Source: Bacillota bacterium (GTDB taxonomy: Bacteria > Bacillota > Clostridia > Lachnospirales > Bianqueaceae). From it: 9,719 nt of DNA. The position numbers and the translations under genes were made by a program. Positions within the stretch are counted from its first letter, which is position 1. Every line of letters starts with the position of its first letter. The DNA lies in NCBI GenBank assembly GCA_017474705.1, contig JAFVHC010000045.1, positions 1-9,719 of the forward strand. The letters are read 5' to 3'. Of the stretch, positions 1-6,517 are shown piece by piece. Below the pieces are notes generated by a model, which saw only the letters and a list, made by a program, of their open reading frames with translations, was not told where the DNA came from and did no database searches.

Positions 1-135
1 AAGATCAAGGCAGCCGGCGGTATTTCTTCGATCCAGGATGCTGAGGACTTCATCGCCCTTGGTGCGAGCCGTTTGGGCACCAGCCGCATCGTCAAGATCG
101 TAAAAGCTGAAACCGTTCCCGAGGGAACGTACTGA
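1..135 (+). CDS. deoC: Deoxyribose-phosphate aldolase, C-terminal end (partial)
   Basis: This is the last 44 codons of a gene that begins before the window; it reads in frame 1 to a TGA at 133-135. DeoC is the cytosolic class I aldolase that cleaves 2-deoxyribose-5-phosphate into acetaldehyde and glyceraldehyde-3-phosphate, the last step of deoxynucleoside catabolism. The fragment starts with K-I-K-A-A-G-G-I, the conserved strand of the TIM barrel whose lysine assists the Schiff-base lysine in known DeoC enzymes. It continues with a DAEDFIALGASRLGTSR-like segment that forms the phosphate-binding end of the barrel. The Schiff-base lysine itself lies outside the window. Its position directly upstream of deoD and deoB supports the call. 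The identification is by family pattern and context; the fragment is short but characteristic. Confidence 0.9.
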   Translation, partial: KIKAAGGISSIQDAEDFIALGASRLGTSRIVKIVKAETVPEGTY

Positions 136-172
136 TCCTTTTTCAAACCAAATGATAAGGAGATGAAACATC

Positions 173-925
173 ATGGCATTACCGTATCTTACCCCTACCC
201 CTCATATCAATGCAAAGCCGGATGATTTTGCACCGACGGTCCTCATGCCGGGTGATCCGCTGCGTTCCAAATTCATTGCGGAGAATTTCCTGGATGATAT
301 CAGACTGGTCAACAACGTCCGTGGTGTACAGGGATACACCGGCAAATACCTTGGCGTACCGGTCAGCGTCATGGCAAGCGGTATGGGCATCCCCTCCATC
401 GGTATCTATTCCTATGAACTTTTCAATTTCTTCGGTGTAGATAACATCATCCGTGTCGGTTCCGCCGGATCCATCCAGGAAGATGTCCATGTACGAGACA
501 TCGTCTTCGGTATGGGCGCCTGCACCACTTCGAATTTTGCCAGTCAGTTCCACATGGCAGGCACTTACGCTCCGCTTGCGAGTTACAAGCTGCTGCGCAC
601 GGCGATCGATGCCGCGGACCGTCTTGGGATGCGCTATCATGTGGGCAACATCCTTTCTTCAGATCCTTTCTATGGGGATGAAGAAGGTATTCCTGATGCA
701 TTGAATGGTACCCTCAACTGGAAAAAGATGGGTGTCATGGCGATCGAAATGGAAGCGGCCGGTCTGTATATGACCGCTGCTCGTGCGAAGAAGAACGCTC
801 TGGCGATCTGCACGATCTCTGACAATGTGTTCGATCCGAGCCAGAACACCACGGCAGAAGAACGGCAGCTTTCTTTCACCGATATGATGAAAGTCGCGCT
901 GGAGACCGCTAAGGAGATGTACTGA
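173..925 (+). CDS. deoD: Purine-nucleoside phosphorylase, DeoD type
   Basis: This 250-residue protein phosphorolyses purine (deoxy)ribonucleosides to free base and (deoxy)ribose-1-phosphate in the cytosol. It belongs to the hexameric, low-molecular-mass DeoD family. Visible family marks are HINA at residues 11-14, the phosphate loop MPGDPLRSK at 25-33, GMGIPS at 70-75, RVGSAG at 94-99, the ribose-binding EMEAAG at 192-197 and the catalytic region around TISDN (Asp217) with Arg231. Asp217 and Arg231 match the general-acid pair Asp204/Arg217 of the E. coli enzyme. Asn218 follows the aspartate where E. coli and B. subtilis have histidine, which could tune base selectivity. The protein is slightly longer than the usual 233-239 residues, mostly at the N-terminus. 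The ATG at 173 is supported by an AAGGAG at 157-162. It lies 37 bases after deoC and two bases before deoB, so it should be co-transcribed with both. Confidence 0.95.
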   Translation: MALPYLTPTPHINAKPDDFAPTVLMPGDPLRSKFIAENFLDDIRLVNNVRGVQGYTGKYLGVPVSVMASGMGIPSIGIYSYELFNFFGVDNIIRVGSAGSIQEDVHVRDIVFGMGACTTSNFASQFHMAGTYAPLASYKLLRTAIDAADRLGMRYHVGNILSSDPFYGDEEGIPDALNGTLNWKKMGVMAIEMEAAGLYMTAARAKKNALAICTISDNVFDPSQNTTAEERQLSFTDMMKVALETAKEMY

Positions 926-927
926 TC

Positions 928-2082
928 ATGGCAAAACGAGTCTTTCTGATCGTATTGGATTCCTGCGGTATCGGTGAGGAGCCGGATGCGCATCTGTTCG
1001 GTGATCACGACTGCAATACCATGAAGCGGATCTCGCAGGATCCGGCCTATCGCAACGATGTGATGCGCCGCTTAGGGTTGGCGAATATCGATGGTCAGGA
1101 ATATCTTGGCCCGGTCGAGGCGCCGGAAGGTGCGTTCGCAAGATTGCGTGAAGCTTCCATGGGCAAAGATACTACGATCGGCCATTGGGAGATCGCAGGT
1201 GTCCAGTCGGATGCTCCTCTGCCCACGTATCCGCAGGGGTTTCCGGAAGAAGTGCTCGAGAAGTTCCGCGCTGCTACGGGACGCGGCGTGCTCTGCAACC
1301 TGCCCTATTCCGGCACCGACGTCATCCGTGACTATGGTGAAGAACACCTGAAGACCGGAGATCTGATCGTATATACCTCCGCGGATTCCGTATTCCAGAT
1401 CGCGGCGCATGAAGAACTCGTGCCGCCGGAACAACTGTACGAATACTGCCGCATCGCAAGGAATATCCTGACCGGTCCGCATGCTGTCGGAAGAGTCATC
1501 GCGCGTCCGTTCCTGGGTACCTGTGCTGCGGACTTCAAACGTACGGCGAACCGTCACGACTTCTCTCTGGAGCCGCCGGCGGAAACTATCCTGGACGCTG
1601 TAAAAGCTGCCGGAAAGACTGTATATGCGATCGGCAAGATCAACGATATCTTCGCCGGCAAAGGCATTACGGAGTACGTTTACACGCATGGAAATACCGA
1701 GGGCATGCAGCGGACGCTGGAAGCTTTGGACAAGGATTTCAATGGCATCTGTTTCACGAATCTTGTGGATTTCGATATGCTGTACGGACATCGGCAGGAT
1801 ATCCACGGCTATGCATCCGCATTTGCTGAATTCGACGGGTGGCTGGAAGGTTTCATCAAAAAGATGGGACCTGAGGACGTCGTCATGATCACAGCGGACC
1901 ATGGCTGCGACCCCGGGGATGATCATACGGACCACACGCGTGAATATGTACCGCTGGTCATGTATGGAGCTTCTGTCCGGCCAAAGAACTTTGGCACGCA
2001 GCCCACGTTCGCGGCGATCGCTGCTACTGTCGCGGATCTGCTTGACGTTCCGTACATCTGCAAGGGCGAGGTGCTTCGATGA
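928..2082 (+). CDS. deoB: Phosphopentomutase
   Basis: This 384-residue protein interconverts (deoxy)ribose-1-phosphate and (deoxy)ribose-5-phosphate. It links the sugar products of DeoD and Pdp to DeoC and the pentose phosphate pathway. It is an alkaline-phosphatase-superfamily metalloenzyme. Metal and active-site motifs are visible: VLDSCGIG at residues 9-16 (Asp11), GKDTTIGHWE at 79-88 with the threonine that is phosphorylated in the family, NLVDFDMLYGHR at 278-289 (Asp283 and His288 region), TADHG at 322-326, and HTREY at 336-340. The insert characteristic of DeoB lies between the two catalytic halves. Length is close to the Bacillus enzyme (about 394). The start ATG is two bases after the deoD stop, with AAGGAG at 911-916 inside the end of deoD. 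The stop TGA at 2080-2082 overlaps an ATG at 2079, discussed under cdd. Confidence 0.96.
   Translation: MAKRVFLIVLDSCGIGEEPDAHLFGDHDCNTMKRISQDPAYRNDVMRRLGLANIDGQEYLGPVEAPEGAFARLREASMGKDTTIGHWEIAGVQSDAPLPTYPQGFPEEVLEKFRAATGRGVLCNLPYSGTDVIRDYGEEHLKTGDLIVYTSADSVFQIAAHEELVPPEQLYEYCRIARNILTGPHAVGRVIARPFLGTCAADFKRTANRHDFSLEPPAETILDAVKAAGKTVYAIGKINDIFAGKGITEYVYTHGNTEGMQRTLEALDKDFNGICFTNLVDFDMLYGHRQDIHGYASAFAEFDGWLEGFIKKMGPEDVVMITADHGCDPGDDHTDHTREYVPLVMYGASVRPKNFGTQPTFAAIAATVADLLDVPYICKGEVLR
2068..2081 (+). promoter_or_regulatory. Ribosome binding site and ATG overlapping the deoB stop (likely ancestral cdd start)
   Basis: GAGGTG at 2068-2073 sits five bases before ATG 2079-2081, which overlaps the deoB TGA in an ATGA arrangement typical of translational coupling. 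The frame opened there runs only 17 codons and ends at a TGA near 2132. In its first ten codons it gives MNQDPHRDAL, which would join smoothly to the cytidine deaminase reading frame if one base were added near 2106-2108. The ATG at 2108 that opens the uninterrupted deaminase frame has only a weak GAGA-like sequence in front of it. The site is seen directly; its role as the original cdd start is inference. Confidence 0.5.
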
Positions 2083-2107
2083 ACCAGGATCCGCATAGAG
2101 ACGCGTT

Positions 2108-2503
2108 ATGCGGGAAGCGGTCCATGCAATGAAAAGCGCTTATGCCCCCTACTCCGGCTATTGCGTCGGCGCGGCGCTGGAATGTGCGGATGGAACGGTC
2201 TATACGGGGTGCAATATCGAAAATGCATCATATACGCCTACGGTCTGCGGTGAACGCGTAGCCTTTTTCAAAGCTGTCAGCGAGGGGAAAAGGGATTTCG
2301 TCAGGATCGCCATTGCCGGAGGCAAAGGAGCTGTCGTGGAAGGTATTTTTCCGCCATGCGGTGTCTGCAGGCAGGTCATGAGCGAATTTTGCAGATCCGA
2401 TTTCGAGGTCCTGCTGATCAAAAATGAAGAGCCTCTGGAGTATGAGGACCATACCCTCGCGGAACTCCTGCCTTACCGTTTTTCACCAGATCATCTTCGG
2501 TAG
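2108..2503 (+). CDS. cdd: Cytidine deaminase, with a doubtful 5' end
   Basis: The 131-residue frame encodes a small homotetrameric-type zinc cytidine deaminase, which converts cytidine and deoxycytidine to uridine and deoxyuridine and so feeds Pdp and Udk. Family marks are AYAPYSGYCVGAAL at residues 11-24, GCNIENASY at 34-42, CGE at 47-49 (zinc ligand Cys47 and proton-shuttling Glu49) and PCGVCRQ at 83-89 (zinc ligands Cys84 and Cys87). The C-terminal LLPYRFSPDHL also fits. The core is intact. The N-terminus is about six residues shorter than B. subtilis Cdd, and an in-frame TAG at 2096-2098 blocks any upstream extension. A better start with a good ribosome binding site lies at 2079 in another frame, and its ten residues restore the missing helix. 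A one-base deletion or sequencing error is therefore likely. If the sequence is right, translation must begin at 2108 from a poor site. Confidence 0.88.
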   Translation: MREAVHAMKSAYAPYSGYCVGAALECADGTVYTGCNIENASYTPTVCGERVAFFKAVSEGKRDFVRIAIAGGKGAVVEGIFPPCGVCRQVMSEFCRSDFEVLLIKNEEPLEYEDHTLAELLPYRFSPDHLR

Positions 2504-2529
2504 AAAATGAGAAAATCGTTCTATTTCTC

Positions 2530-2558
2530 TTGATTATTTGGCAGGAAAAAAGTATAAT
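2530..2558 (+). promoter_or_regulatory. Promoter for the nucleoside transporter genes
   Basis: A TTGATT -35 box at 2530-2535 and a perfect TATAAT -10 box at 2553-2558 are separated by 17 bases, the optimum for the vegetative sigma factor. The gap is clearly A+T rich compared with the flanking genes. Transcription would start near 2565, giving a leader of about 55 bases before the lipoprotein ATG. It is the clearest promoter in the window and separates the transporter block from the upstream deo genes. Confidence 0.82.
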
Positions 2559-2569
2559 ACAGTAAATGT

Positions 2570-2589
2570 ATGCAATCCAATCATTGCAT
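2570..2589 (+). repeat. Palindrome at the transcription start, candidate operator or leader hairpin
   Basis: ATGCAAT (2570-2576) and ATTGCAT (2583-2589) form perfect seven-base inverted arms around six bases, roughly +6 to +25 from the predicted start. The spacer overlaps a CAATC-CAATC tandem. This is a usual place for a repressor site. I cannot name the regulator, and no regulator gene lies in the window. It could equally act as a short RNA hairpin. Confidence 0.45.
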
Positions 2590-2620
2590 CATAAATAATC
2601 ATTTTTAAGGAGAAAGAAAA

Positions 2621-3763
2621 ATGAAAAAACTCTTGAGTCTGATGCTCGTCATCGCTATGGTGTGCATCATGATGGCCGGCTGCGGCAAGAAAGACACACC
2701 CGCTGCCTCCGGCGACGGCGAAAAAGCTGCTGCCGATGTAAAAGTTGCTATGATCACCGACTATGGTGACATCACGGACCAGTCTTTCAACCAGACCACG
2801 TATGAGGCCTGCAAAGCTTTCTGTGACAAGAACGGCGTCAAGTTCACCTACTACAAGCCTGCTTCCGATTCTGATGAGGATCGTATCGCCATGATCGAGT
2901 CCGCCATCGATGAAGGCTACAACGTAGTCGTCATGCCTGGTTATGCGTTCGGTAAAGCGATCGAAGCTACCGCCGACAATTACTCCGACGTTACTTTCAT
3001 CGCTCTGGACGTTTCCGCCGGTGATTTCTCTGAAAACTACAAGATCCCCTCTAACCTCTACTCTGCTGTATATCAGGAAGAGCTCTGCGGTTACATGGCC
3101 GGTTTCGCTGCTGTAAAGCTGGGTTACAAGAACCTTGGCTTCCTGGGCGGCATGGCAGTTCCTGCTGTTCAGCGTTATGGTTATGGTTTCGTTCAGGGTG
3201 CTGACGCTGCTGCGAAAGAAGCGGGCCTTACCGACGTTACCATGAAGTACGCATATGGCAACCAGTTCTACGGCGATGCTGATATCACTGCTGCTATGGA
3301 CACCTGGTATGCCGGCGGTGTTGAGATCGTCTTCGCCTGCGGCGGCGGTATCTTCACTTCTGCTGCTGAAGCTGCGGCTAAGGTCGGCGGCAAGGTCATC
3401 GGCGTCGACGTTGACCAGAAGGGCATCATCGATGGTACCTACGGCGATGGCATGACCGTTACCTCCGCTATGAAGGGTCTGGCGGCAACCGTCAATACCA
3501 TGCTGGGTGTTGTTGTCGACGGCAAGTTCTCTGAGTACGGCGGAAAGATCGATACACTGGGTCTGGTTTCCGAGGATCCGGCTGCGAACTATGTCCAGCT
3601 TGCTGAGTCCACCCAGTTCGGTGATGGTTTCTCTCAGGATGATTACAAGGCTCTGGTTGCTGACATGTTCGGCGGCAAAGTCACCGTCTCCAACGACATC
3701 ACCAAATCCGCTTCTGATTTCGCCACCGTTATCGCGCTCGAGGATCAGGGCAACATCAAATAA
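2621..3763 (+). CDS. nupN: BMP-family nucleoside-binding lipoprotein of an ABC transporter
   Basis: This 380-residue protein is the predicted extracellular, membrane-anchored substrate-binding component that hands nucleosides to the permease pair encoded downstream. The N-terminus has a lysine pair, a hydrophobic stretch (residues 4-17) and a lipobox ending MAGC, so Cys21 should be lipidated after signal peptidase II cleavage. A short Ala/Gly/Ser/Asp linker follows. The mature domain starts near residue 40 and shows the BMP/PnrA fold pattern: ITDYGDITDQSFNQ (45-58), where family members bind the nucleoside, then GFLGG, a GYGFVQGADAAA segment and GVDVDQKG. The ATG at 2621 follows AAGGAG (2607-2612). 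The gene has its own promoter and is closed by a terminator, so it should be the most abundant transporter part; its visible preference for a narrow set of codons, such as GCT for alanine, agrees. The symbol follows the B. subtilis NupNOPQ order. Exact ligand is unproven; BMP relatives bind purine or pyrimidine nucleosides. Confidence 0.9.
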   Translation: MKKLLSLMLVIAMVCIMMAGCGKKDTPAASGDGEKAAADVKVAMITDYGDITDQSFNQTTYEACKAFCDKNGVKFTYYKPASDSDEDRIAMIESAIDEGYNVVVMPGYAFGKAIEATADNYSDVTFIALDVSAGDFSENYKIPSNLYSAVYQEELCGYMAGFAAVKLGYKNLGFLGGMAVPAVQRYGYGFVQGADAAAKEAGLTDVTMKYAYGNQFYGDADITAAMDTWYAGGVEIVFACGGGIFTSAAEAAAKVGGKVIGVDVDQKGIIDGTYGDGMTVTSAMKGLAATVNTMLGVVVDGKFSEYGGKIDTLGLVSEDPAANYVQLAESTQFGDGFSQDDYKALVADMFGGKVTVSNDITKSASDFATVIALEDQGNIK

Positions 3764-3784
3764 TCAGATATAAAGATCAAAAAC

Positions 3785-3827
3785 GGGAAGAGTCTATATA
3801 GATATTCATATAGGCTCTCCCCTTTTT
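3785..3827 (+). terminator. Intrinsic terminator or attenuator after the lipoprotein gene
   Basis: Arms 3785-3799 (starting GGGAAGAG) and 3808-3822 (ending CTCTCCCC) can pair over 15 positions with one mismatch and one G-U pair around an eight-base loop, followed at once by five T. The ATPase gene follows in the same direction, with no clear promoter in the 42 bases between. Partial read-through would give more binding protein than membrane components, which is common for ABC operons. Confidence 0.82.
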
Positions 3828-3851
3828 CAAATCCTAGCTTACTTGATCACG

Positions 3852-3863
3852 AAGGGAAGGAAA
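3852..3863 (+). promoter_or_regulatory. Ribosome binding site that sets the ATPase start
   Basis: The purine-rich run AAGGGAAGGAAA lies six bases before the ATG at 3870. The open frame extends upstream to a TTG at 3843, but no binding site precedes that codon. The extra nine residues are unlike the family N-terminus, which begins close to the Y-A-I-E-M strand. I therefore place the start at 3870. Confidence 0.75.
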
Positions 3864-3869
3864 CCATCT

Positions 3870-5405
3870 ATGTCTGAATATGCAATCGAAATGCTGCATA
3901 TCACCAAACGCTTTCCCGGTATTATTGCCAATGATGATATTTCCCTCCAGCTGCGCAAAGGTGAGATCCATGCGCTTTTAGGAGAGAACGGAGCGGGTAA
4001 ATCCACGCTCATGTCCGTTCTTTTCGGATTGTATCAGCCTGAAGAAGGCGAGATCCGCAAGGATGGCGTCAAGGTGGAGATCAACGACCCGAACGATGCG
4101 AACGATCTTGGCATCGGTATGGTGCATCAGCATTTCAAGCTGGTCGAATGCTTCTCCGTTCTCGATAACATCATTCTCGGCGTAGAACCGAACAAAGCGG
4201 GATTTCTTCAGAAAAAAGAAGCCCGGGAGAAAGTCATAGCGCTTTCTGAAAAATACGGCCTGAAGGTCGATCCGGACGCGATCATTGAAGATATCACCGT
4301 AGGTATGCAGCAGCGCACAGAGATCCTGAAAATGCTGTATCGAGACAATGAGATCCTCATCTTCGACGAACCCACGGCTGTTCTGACACCGCAGGAGATC
4401 GAAGAACTGATGCAGATCATGAAGAATCTGGCTGCTGAAGGCAAATCTATCCTCTTTATTTCTCACAAACTGAACGAGATCATGGAAGTCGCGGACCGCT
4501 GCTCTGTTCTGCGCAAAGGTAAATATATCGGTACTGTCGATATCAAAGATACGACCGCCGAAGGCCTTTCCGCTATGATGGTGGGCCGCAACGTCAATTT
4601 CCACGTTGAAAAGGAAGAAGCACATCCGGGCGAAGTCGTTCTTGACGTACAGGACATGGTCGTTGCTTCCAAAACGCATCATAACAACGCGGTCAAAGGT
4701 GTTTCCTTTAAGATCCACGCGGGAGAGATCCTCTGTATTGCAGGTATCGACGGCAATGGTCAGACGGAACTTGCATACGGCATCTCCGGACTGGAGCCGC
4801 TCAAGAGCGGAAAGATCCTCTTCAAGGGTATGGATATCTCGCATATGCCGATCCGCAAACGCAGCACGAACGGTATCAGCCATATTCCGGAAGATCGTCA
4901 TAAACATGGCCTGGTCCTGGATTATACGCTGGAAAACAACCTTGTTCTGCAGCGCTATTTCGAGCCTGAATTCACTTCCGGCGCAGGATTCCTGAAGAAG
5001 GCGAACATCCGCAAATACGCCGAAAGGCTCATCGAAGAATACGACGTTCGTTCCGGTCAGGGCCCCATCACGATCGCACGTGCTATGTCCGGTGGTAATC
5101 AGCAGAAAGCGATCATCGGTCGTGAGATCGATAAGGATCCCGATCTGCTGATCGCTGTACAGCCTACTCGAGGCCTGGATGTCGGCGCCATCGAAGGTGT
5201 CCATAAAGAGCTGGTCGCCCTGCGCGATGCCGGTAAGGCGGTTCTTTTGATCTCGCTGGAACTGGACGAGGTCATGGACGTTTCCGACCGCATCCTTGTC
5301 ATGTATGAGGGTGAGATCGTCGGTCAGCTGGATCCGAAACAGACGACCGTTGAAGAAATGGGTCTGTATATGGCCGGTGCTAAACGAGAAGAGGTGAAAG
5401 CATGA
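3870..5405 (+). CDS. nupO: Nucleoside ABC transporter, double ATP-binding subunit
   Basis: This 511-residue protein has two fused nucleotide-binding domains and powers nucleoside import through the two permeases encoded next to it. It follows the RbsA/MglA/NupO plan. Domain 1 has Walker A GENGAGKST (38-46), Q-loop glutamine 87, a relaxed signature TVGMQQR (143-149), Walker B ILIFDEPT (162-169) and His199. Domain 2 is degenerate: GIDGNGQTE (292-300) lacks the Walker A lysine, the signature MSGGNQQK (406-413) is canonical, Walker B ends in Gln-Pro instead of Glu-Pro (Gln431), and Ser462 replaces the switch histidine. This asymmetry is normal in the family: one composite ATP site is active and the other mainly structural. 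Length matches the B. subtilis protein (about 510). The stop overlaps the next ATG by four bases (ATGA at 5402-5405), implying coupled translation. A ribose or other sugar substrate is less likely given the neighbours. Confidence 0.93.
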   Translation: MSEYAIEMLHITKRFPGIIANDDISLQLRKGEIHALLGENGAGKSTLMSVLFGLYQPEEGEIRKDGVKVEINDPNDANDLGIGMVHQHFKLVECFSVLDNIILGVEPNKAGFLQKKEAREKVIALSEKYGLKVDPDAIIEDITVGMQQRTEILKMLYRDNEILIFDEPTAVLTPQEIEELMQIMKNLAAEGKSILFISHKLNEIMEVADRCSVLRKGKYIGTVDIKDTTAEGLSAMMVGRNVNFHVEKEEAHPGEVVLDVQDMVVASKTHHNNAVKGVSFKIHAGEILCIAGIDGNGQTELAYGISGLEPLKSGKILFKGMDISHMPIRKRSTNGISHIPEDRHKHGLVLDYTLENNLVLQRYFEPEFTSGAGFLKKANIRKYAERLIEEYDVRSGQGPITIARAMSGGNQQKAIIGREIDKDPDLLIAVQPTRGLDVGAIEGVHKELVALRDAGKAVLLISLELDEVMDVSDRILVMYEGEIVGQLDPKQTTVEEMGLYMAGAKREEVKA

Positions 5406-6517
5406 AAAAGAACATTCTGAAAAACGAAGGCGTTCAGTCTTTGATCGCCTCTTTGATCTGTATCGTGCTGGGCCTTTTGATCGGTTTCATCGTACTGCTG
5501 TTCATCAATCCGGCCGGCGCGTTCGATGCGATCCTTGCAGTCATCAAGAATTACTTCACCTATTCCCGTGCCAATCTGCAGCTGAAGAACTTTGGTAATA
5601 CCCTGGTCCAGACGGCACCTCTGCTGATGTGCTCTTTGTCCATCCTTTTCTGCTACAAGGTAGGACTGTTCAACATCGGTTGTGCCGGACAGTATGTGGT
5701 CGGTGCCTGCGCCAGCATCTATGGTGCTCTTGCGCTTGGACTTCCTTGGTGGGCAGCCCTGCTCTTCGCCATTGTCGCCGGTGCCATCTATGGTGCTGTC
5801 GTCGGTCTGCTGAAGGCATACTGCAACGTCAATGAAGTTATTTCTGGTATCATGCTCAACTGGATCGGTCTGTACACGACCAACATGATCCTGAGCGCTG
5901 TCAAGGAAGAAACGAGTCCTTATACCCTGCACTTGAAGGATTACGCGGCTTCCAGCATTCTGCCTACGCTTGGCCTTGATAAGCTCTTTGCCAATAATTC
6001 CTACGTTTCCTTGTCGATCCCTCTGGCGATCCTGGTCGCCATTGCTTTGAAGGTCATCCTGGATCAGACCAAGTTCGGGTATGAACTCAAAGCGACTGGT
6101 TTCAACAAAAACGCAGCGAAATACGCTGGTATGGCGGAAAAACGAAATATCATCGTAACGCTGGCCATCGGCGGTGCTCTTGCAGCAGCCGGCGGCGCGC
6201 TATTCTATCTGACCGACTTCGAACAGTGGAGCGTCACTGCTTCTACCGTTCCGGGCATGGGCTTCAATGGTATCGCCGCGGCTTTCCTCGGCGGTCTGAA
6301 CCCGATCGGAACCATCTTCTCCTCTTATTTCATCCAGCACATCACCCGCGGCGGCGCCTTTGTTGATAAGACGCTCTACTCCGCGCAGATCTCTGATCTG
6401 ATCTCTGCCATCATCATCTATCTGTGCGGTTTCGTCGGATTCCTGAAGCTGGCTATGAAGAAAGGTATCGCTGCCAAAGAAGAGAAGAAAAACTCGACGA
6501 AAGGAGCGGATGCATAA
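5402..6517 (+). CDS. nupP: Nucleoside ABC transporter permease 1
   Basis: This 371-residue integral membrane protein of the BPD_transp_2 (branched-chain amino acid and sugar type) family should form half of the translocation channel. Hydrophobic segments run through most of residues 12-350, probably eight to ten helices, after a lysine-rich N-terminus (MKKN). Family marks are GLFNIGCAGQ (88-97), the cytoplasmic coupling loop TKFGYELKATGFNKNAAKYAGM-like stretch near 223-244, and GFNGIAAAFLGGLNPIG-like stretch near 287-303. The C-terminus is a charged lysine and glutamate tail (352-371). The start overlaps the ATPase stop, with GAGGTG at 5391-5396 five bases upstream. The stop TAA shares one base with the next ATG. 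The tight overlaps indicate that ATPase and both permeases are made as a set. Substrate is inferred from the salvage genes around it. Confidence 0.92.
   Translation: MKKNILKNEGVQSLIASLICIVLGLLIGFIVLLFINPAGAFDAILAVIKNYFTYSRANLQLKNFGNTLVQTAPLLMCSLSILFCYKVGLFNIGCAGQYVVGACASIYGALALGLPWWAALLFAIVAGAIYGAVVGLLKAYCNVNEVISGIMLNWIGLYTTNMILSAVKEETSPYTLHLKDYAASSILPTLGLDKLFANNSYVSLSIPLAILVAIALKVILDQTKFGYELKATGFNKNAAKYAGMAEKRNIIVTLAIGGALAAAGGALFYLTDFEQWSVTASTVPGMGFNGIAAAFLGGLNPIGTIFSSYFIQHITRGGAFVDKTLYSAQISDLISAIIIYLCGFVGFLKLAMKKGIAAKEEKKNSTKGADA

Noticed and set aside
114..129. Inverted repeat CGTTCC-CGAG-GGAACG at the end of deoC, with five T about ten bases later
   Set aside because: The stem has only six pairs and the T run (138-142) is too far away for an intrinsic terminator. 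The deoD gene follows closely, so I treat it as coding sequence.
1072..1935. A 287-codon open frame on the minus strand opposite deoB
   Set aside because: It is a shadow of deoB; its translation resembles no family I know and every deoB motif is intact.
2508..2525. Possible catabolite-response (cre) site upstream of the transporter promoter
   Set aside because: There is an AANCG-like core at 2514-2518, but several conserved flanking bases do not match the consensus.
2509..2529. GAGAAA and TTTCTC inverted arms just after cdd, as a possible terminator of the deo genes
   Set aside because: The stem is six mostly A-T pairs, has a nine-base loop and no proper T run, and it abuts the -35 box.
3843..3869. 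TTG at 3843 as start of the ATPase
   Set aside because: No ribosome binding site precedes it. The ATG at 3870 has one and gives the family's usual N-terminus.
3978..5204. A 408-codon open frame on the minus strand opposite the ATPase gene
   Set aside because: It mirrors the codon structure of the plus-strand gene, has no recognisable family motif or ribosome binding site, and lies entirely over a well-supported ABC ATPase.
6424..6516. Upstream extension of permease 2 by 31 residues
   Set aside because: The extension is arginine- and glutamate-rich, overlaps the end of permease 1 in another frame, and ATG 6517 has an AAGGAG at suitable distance.
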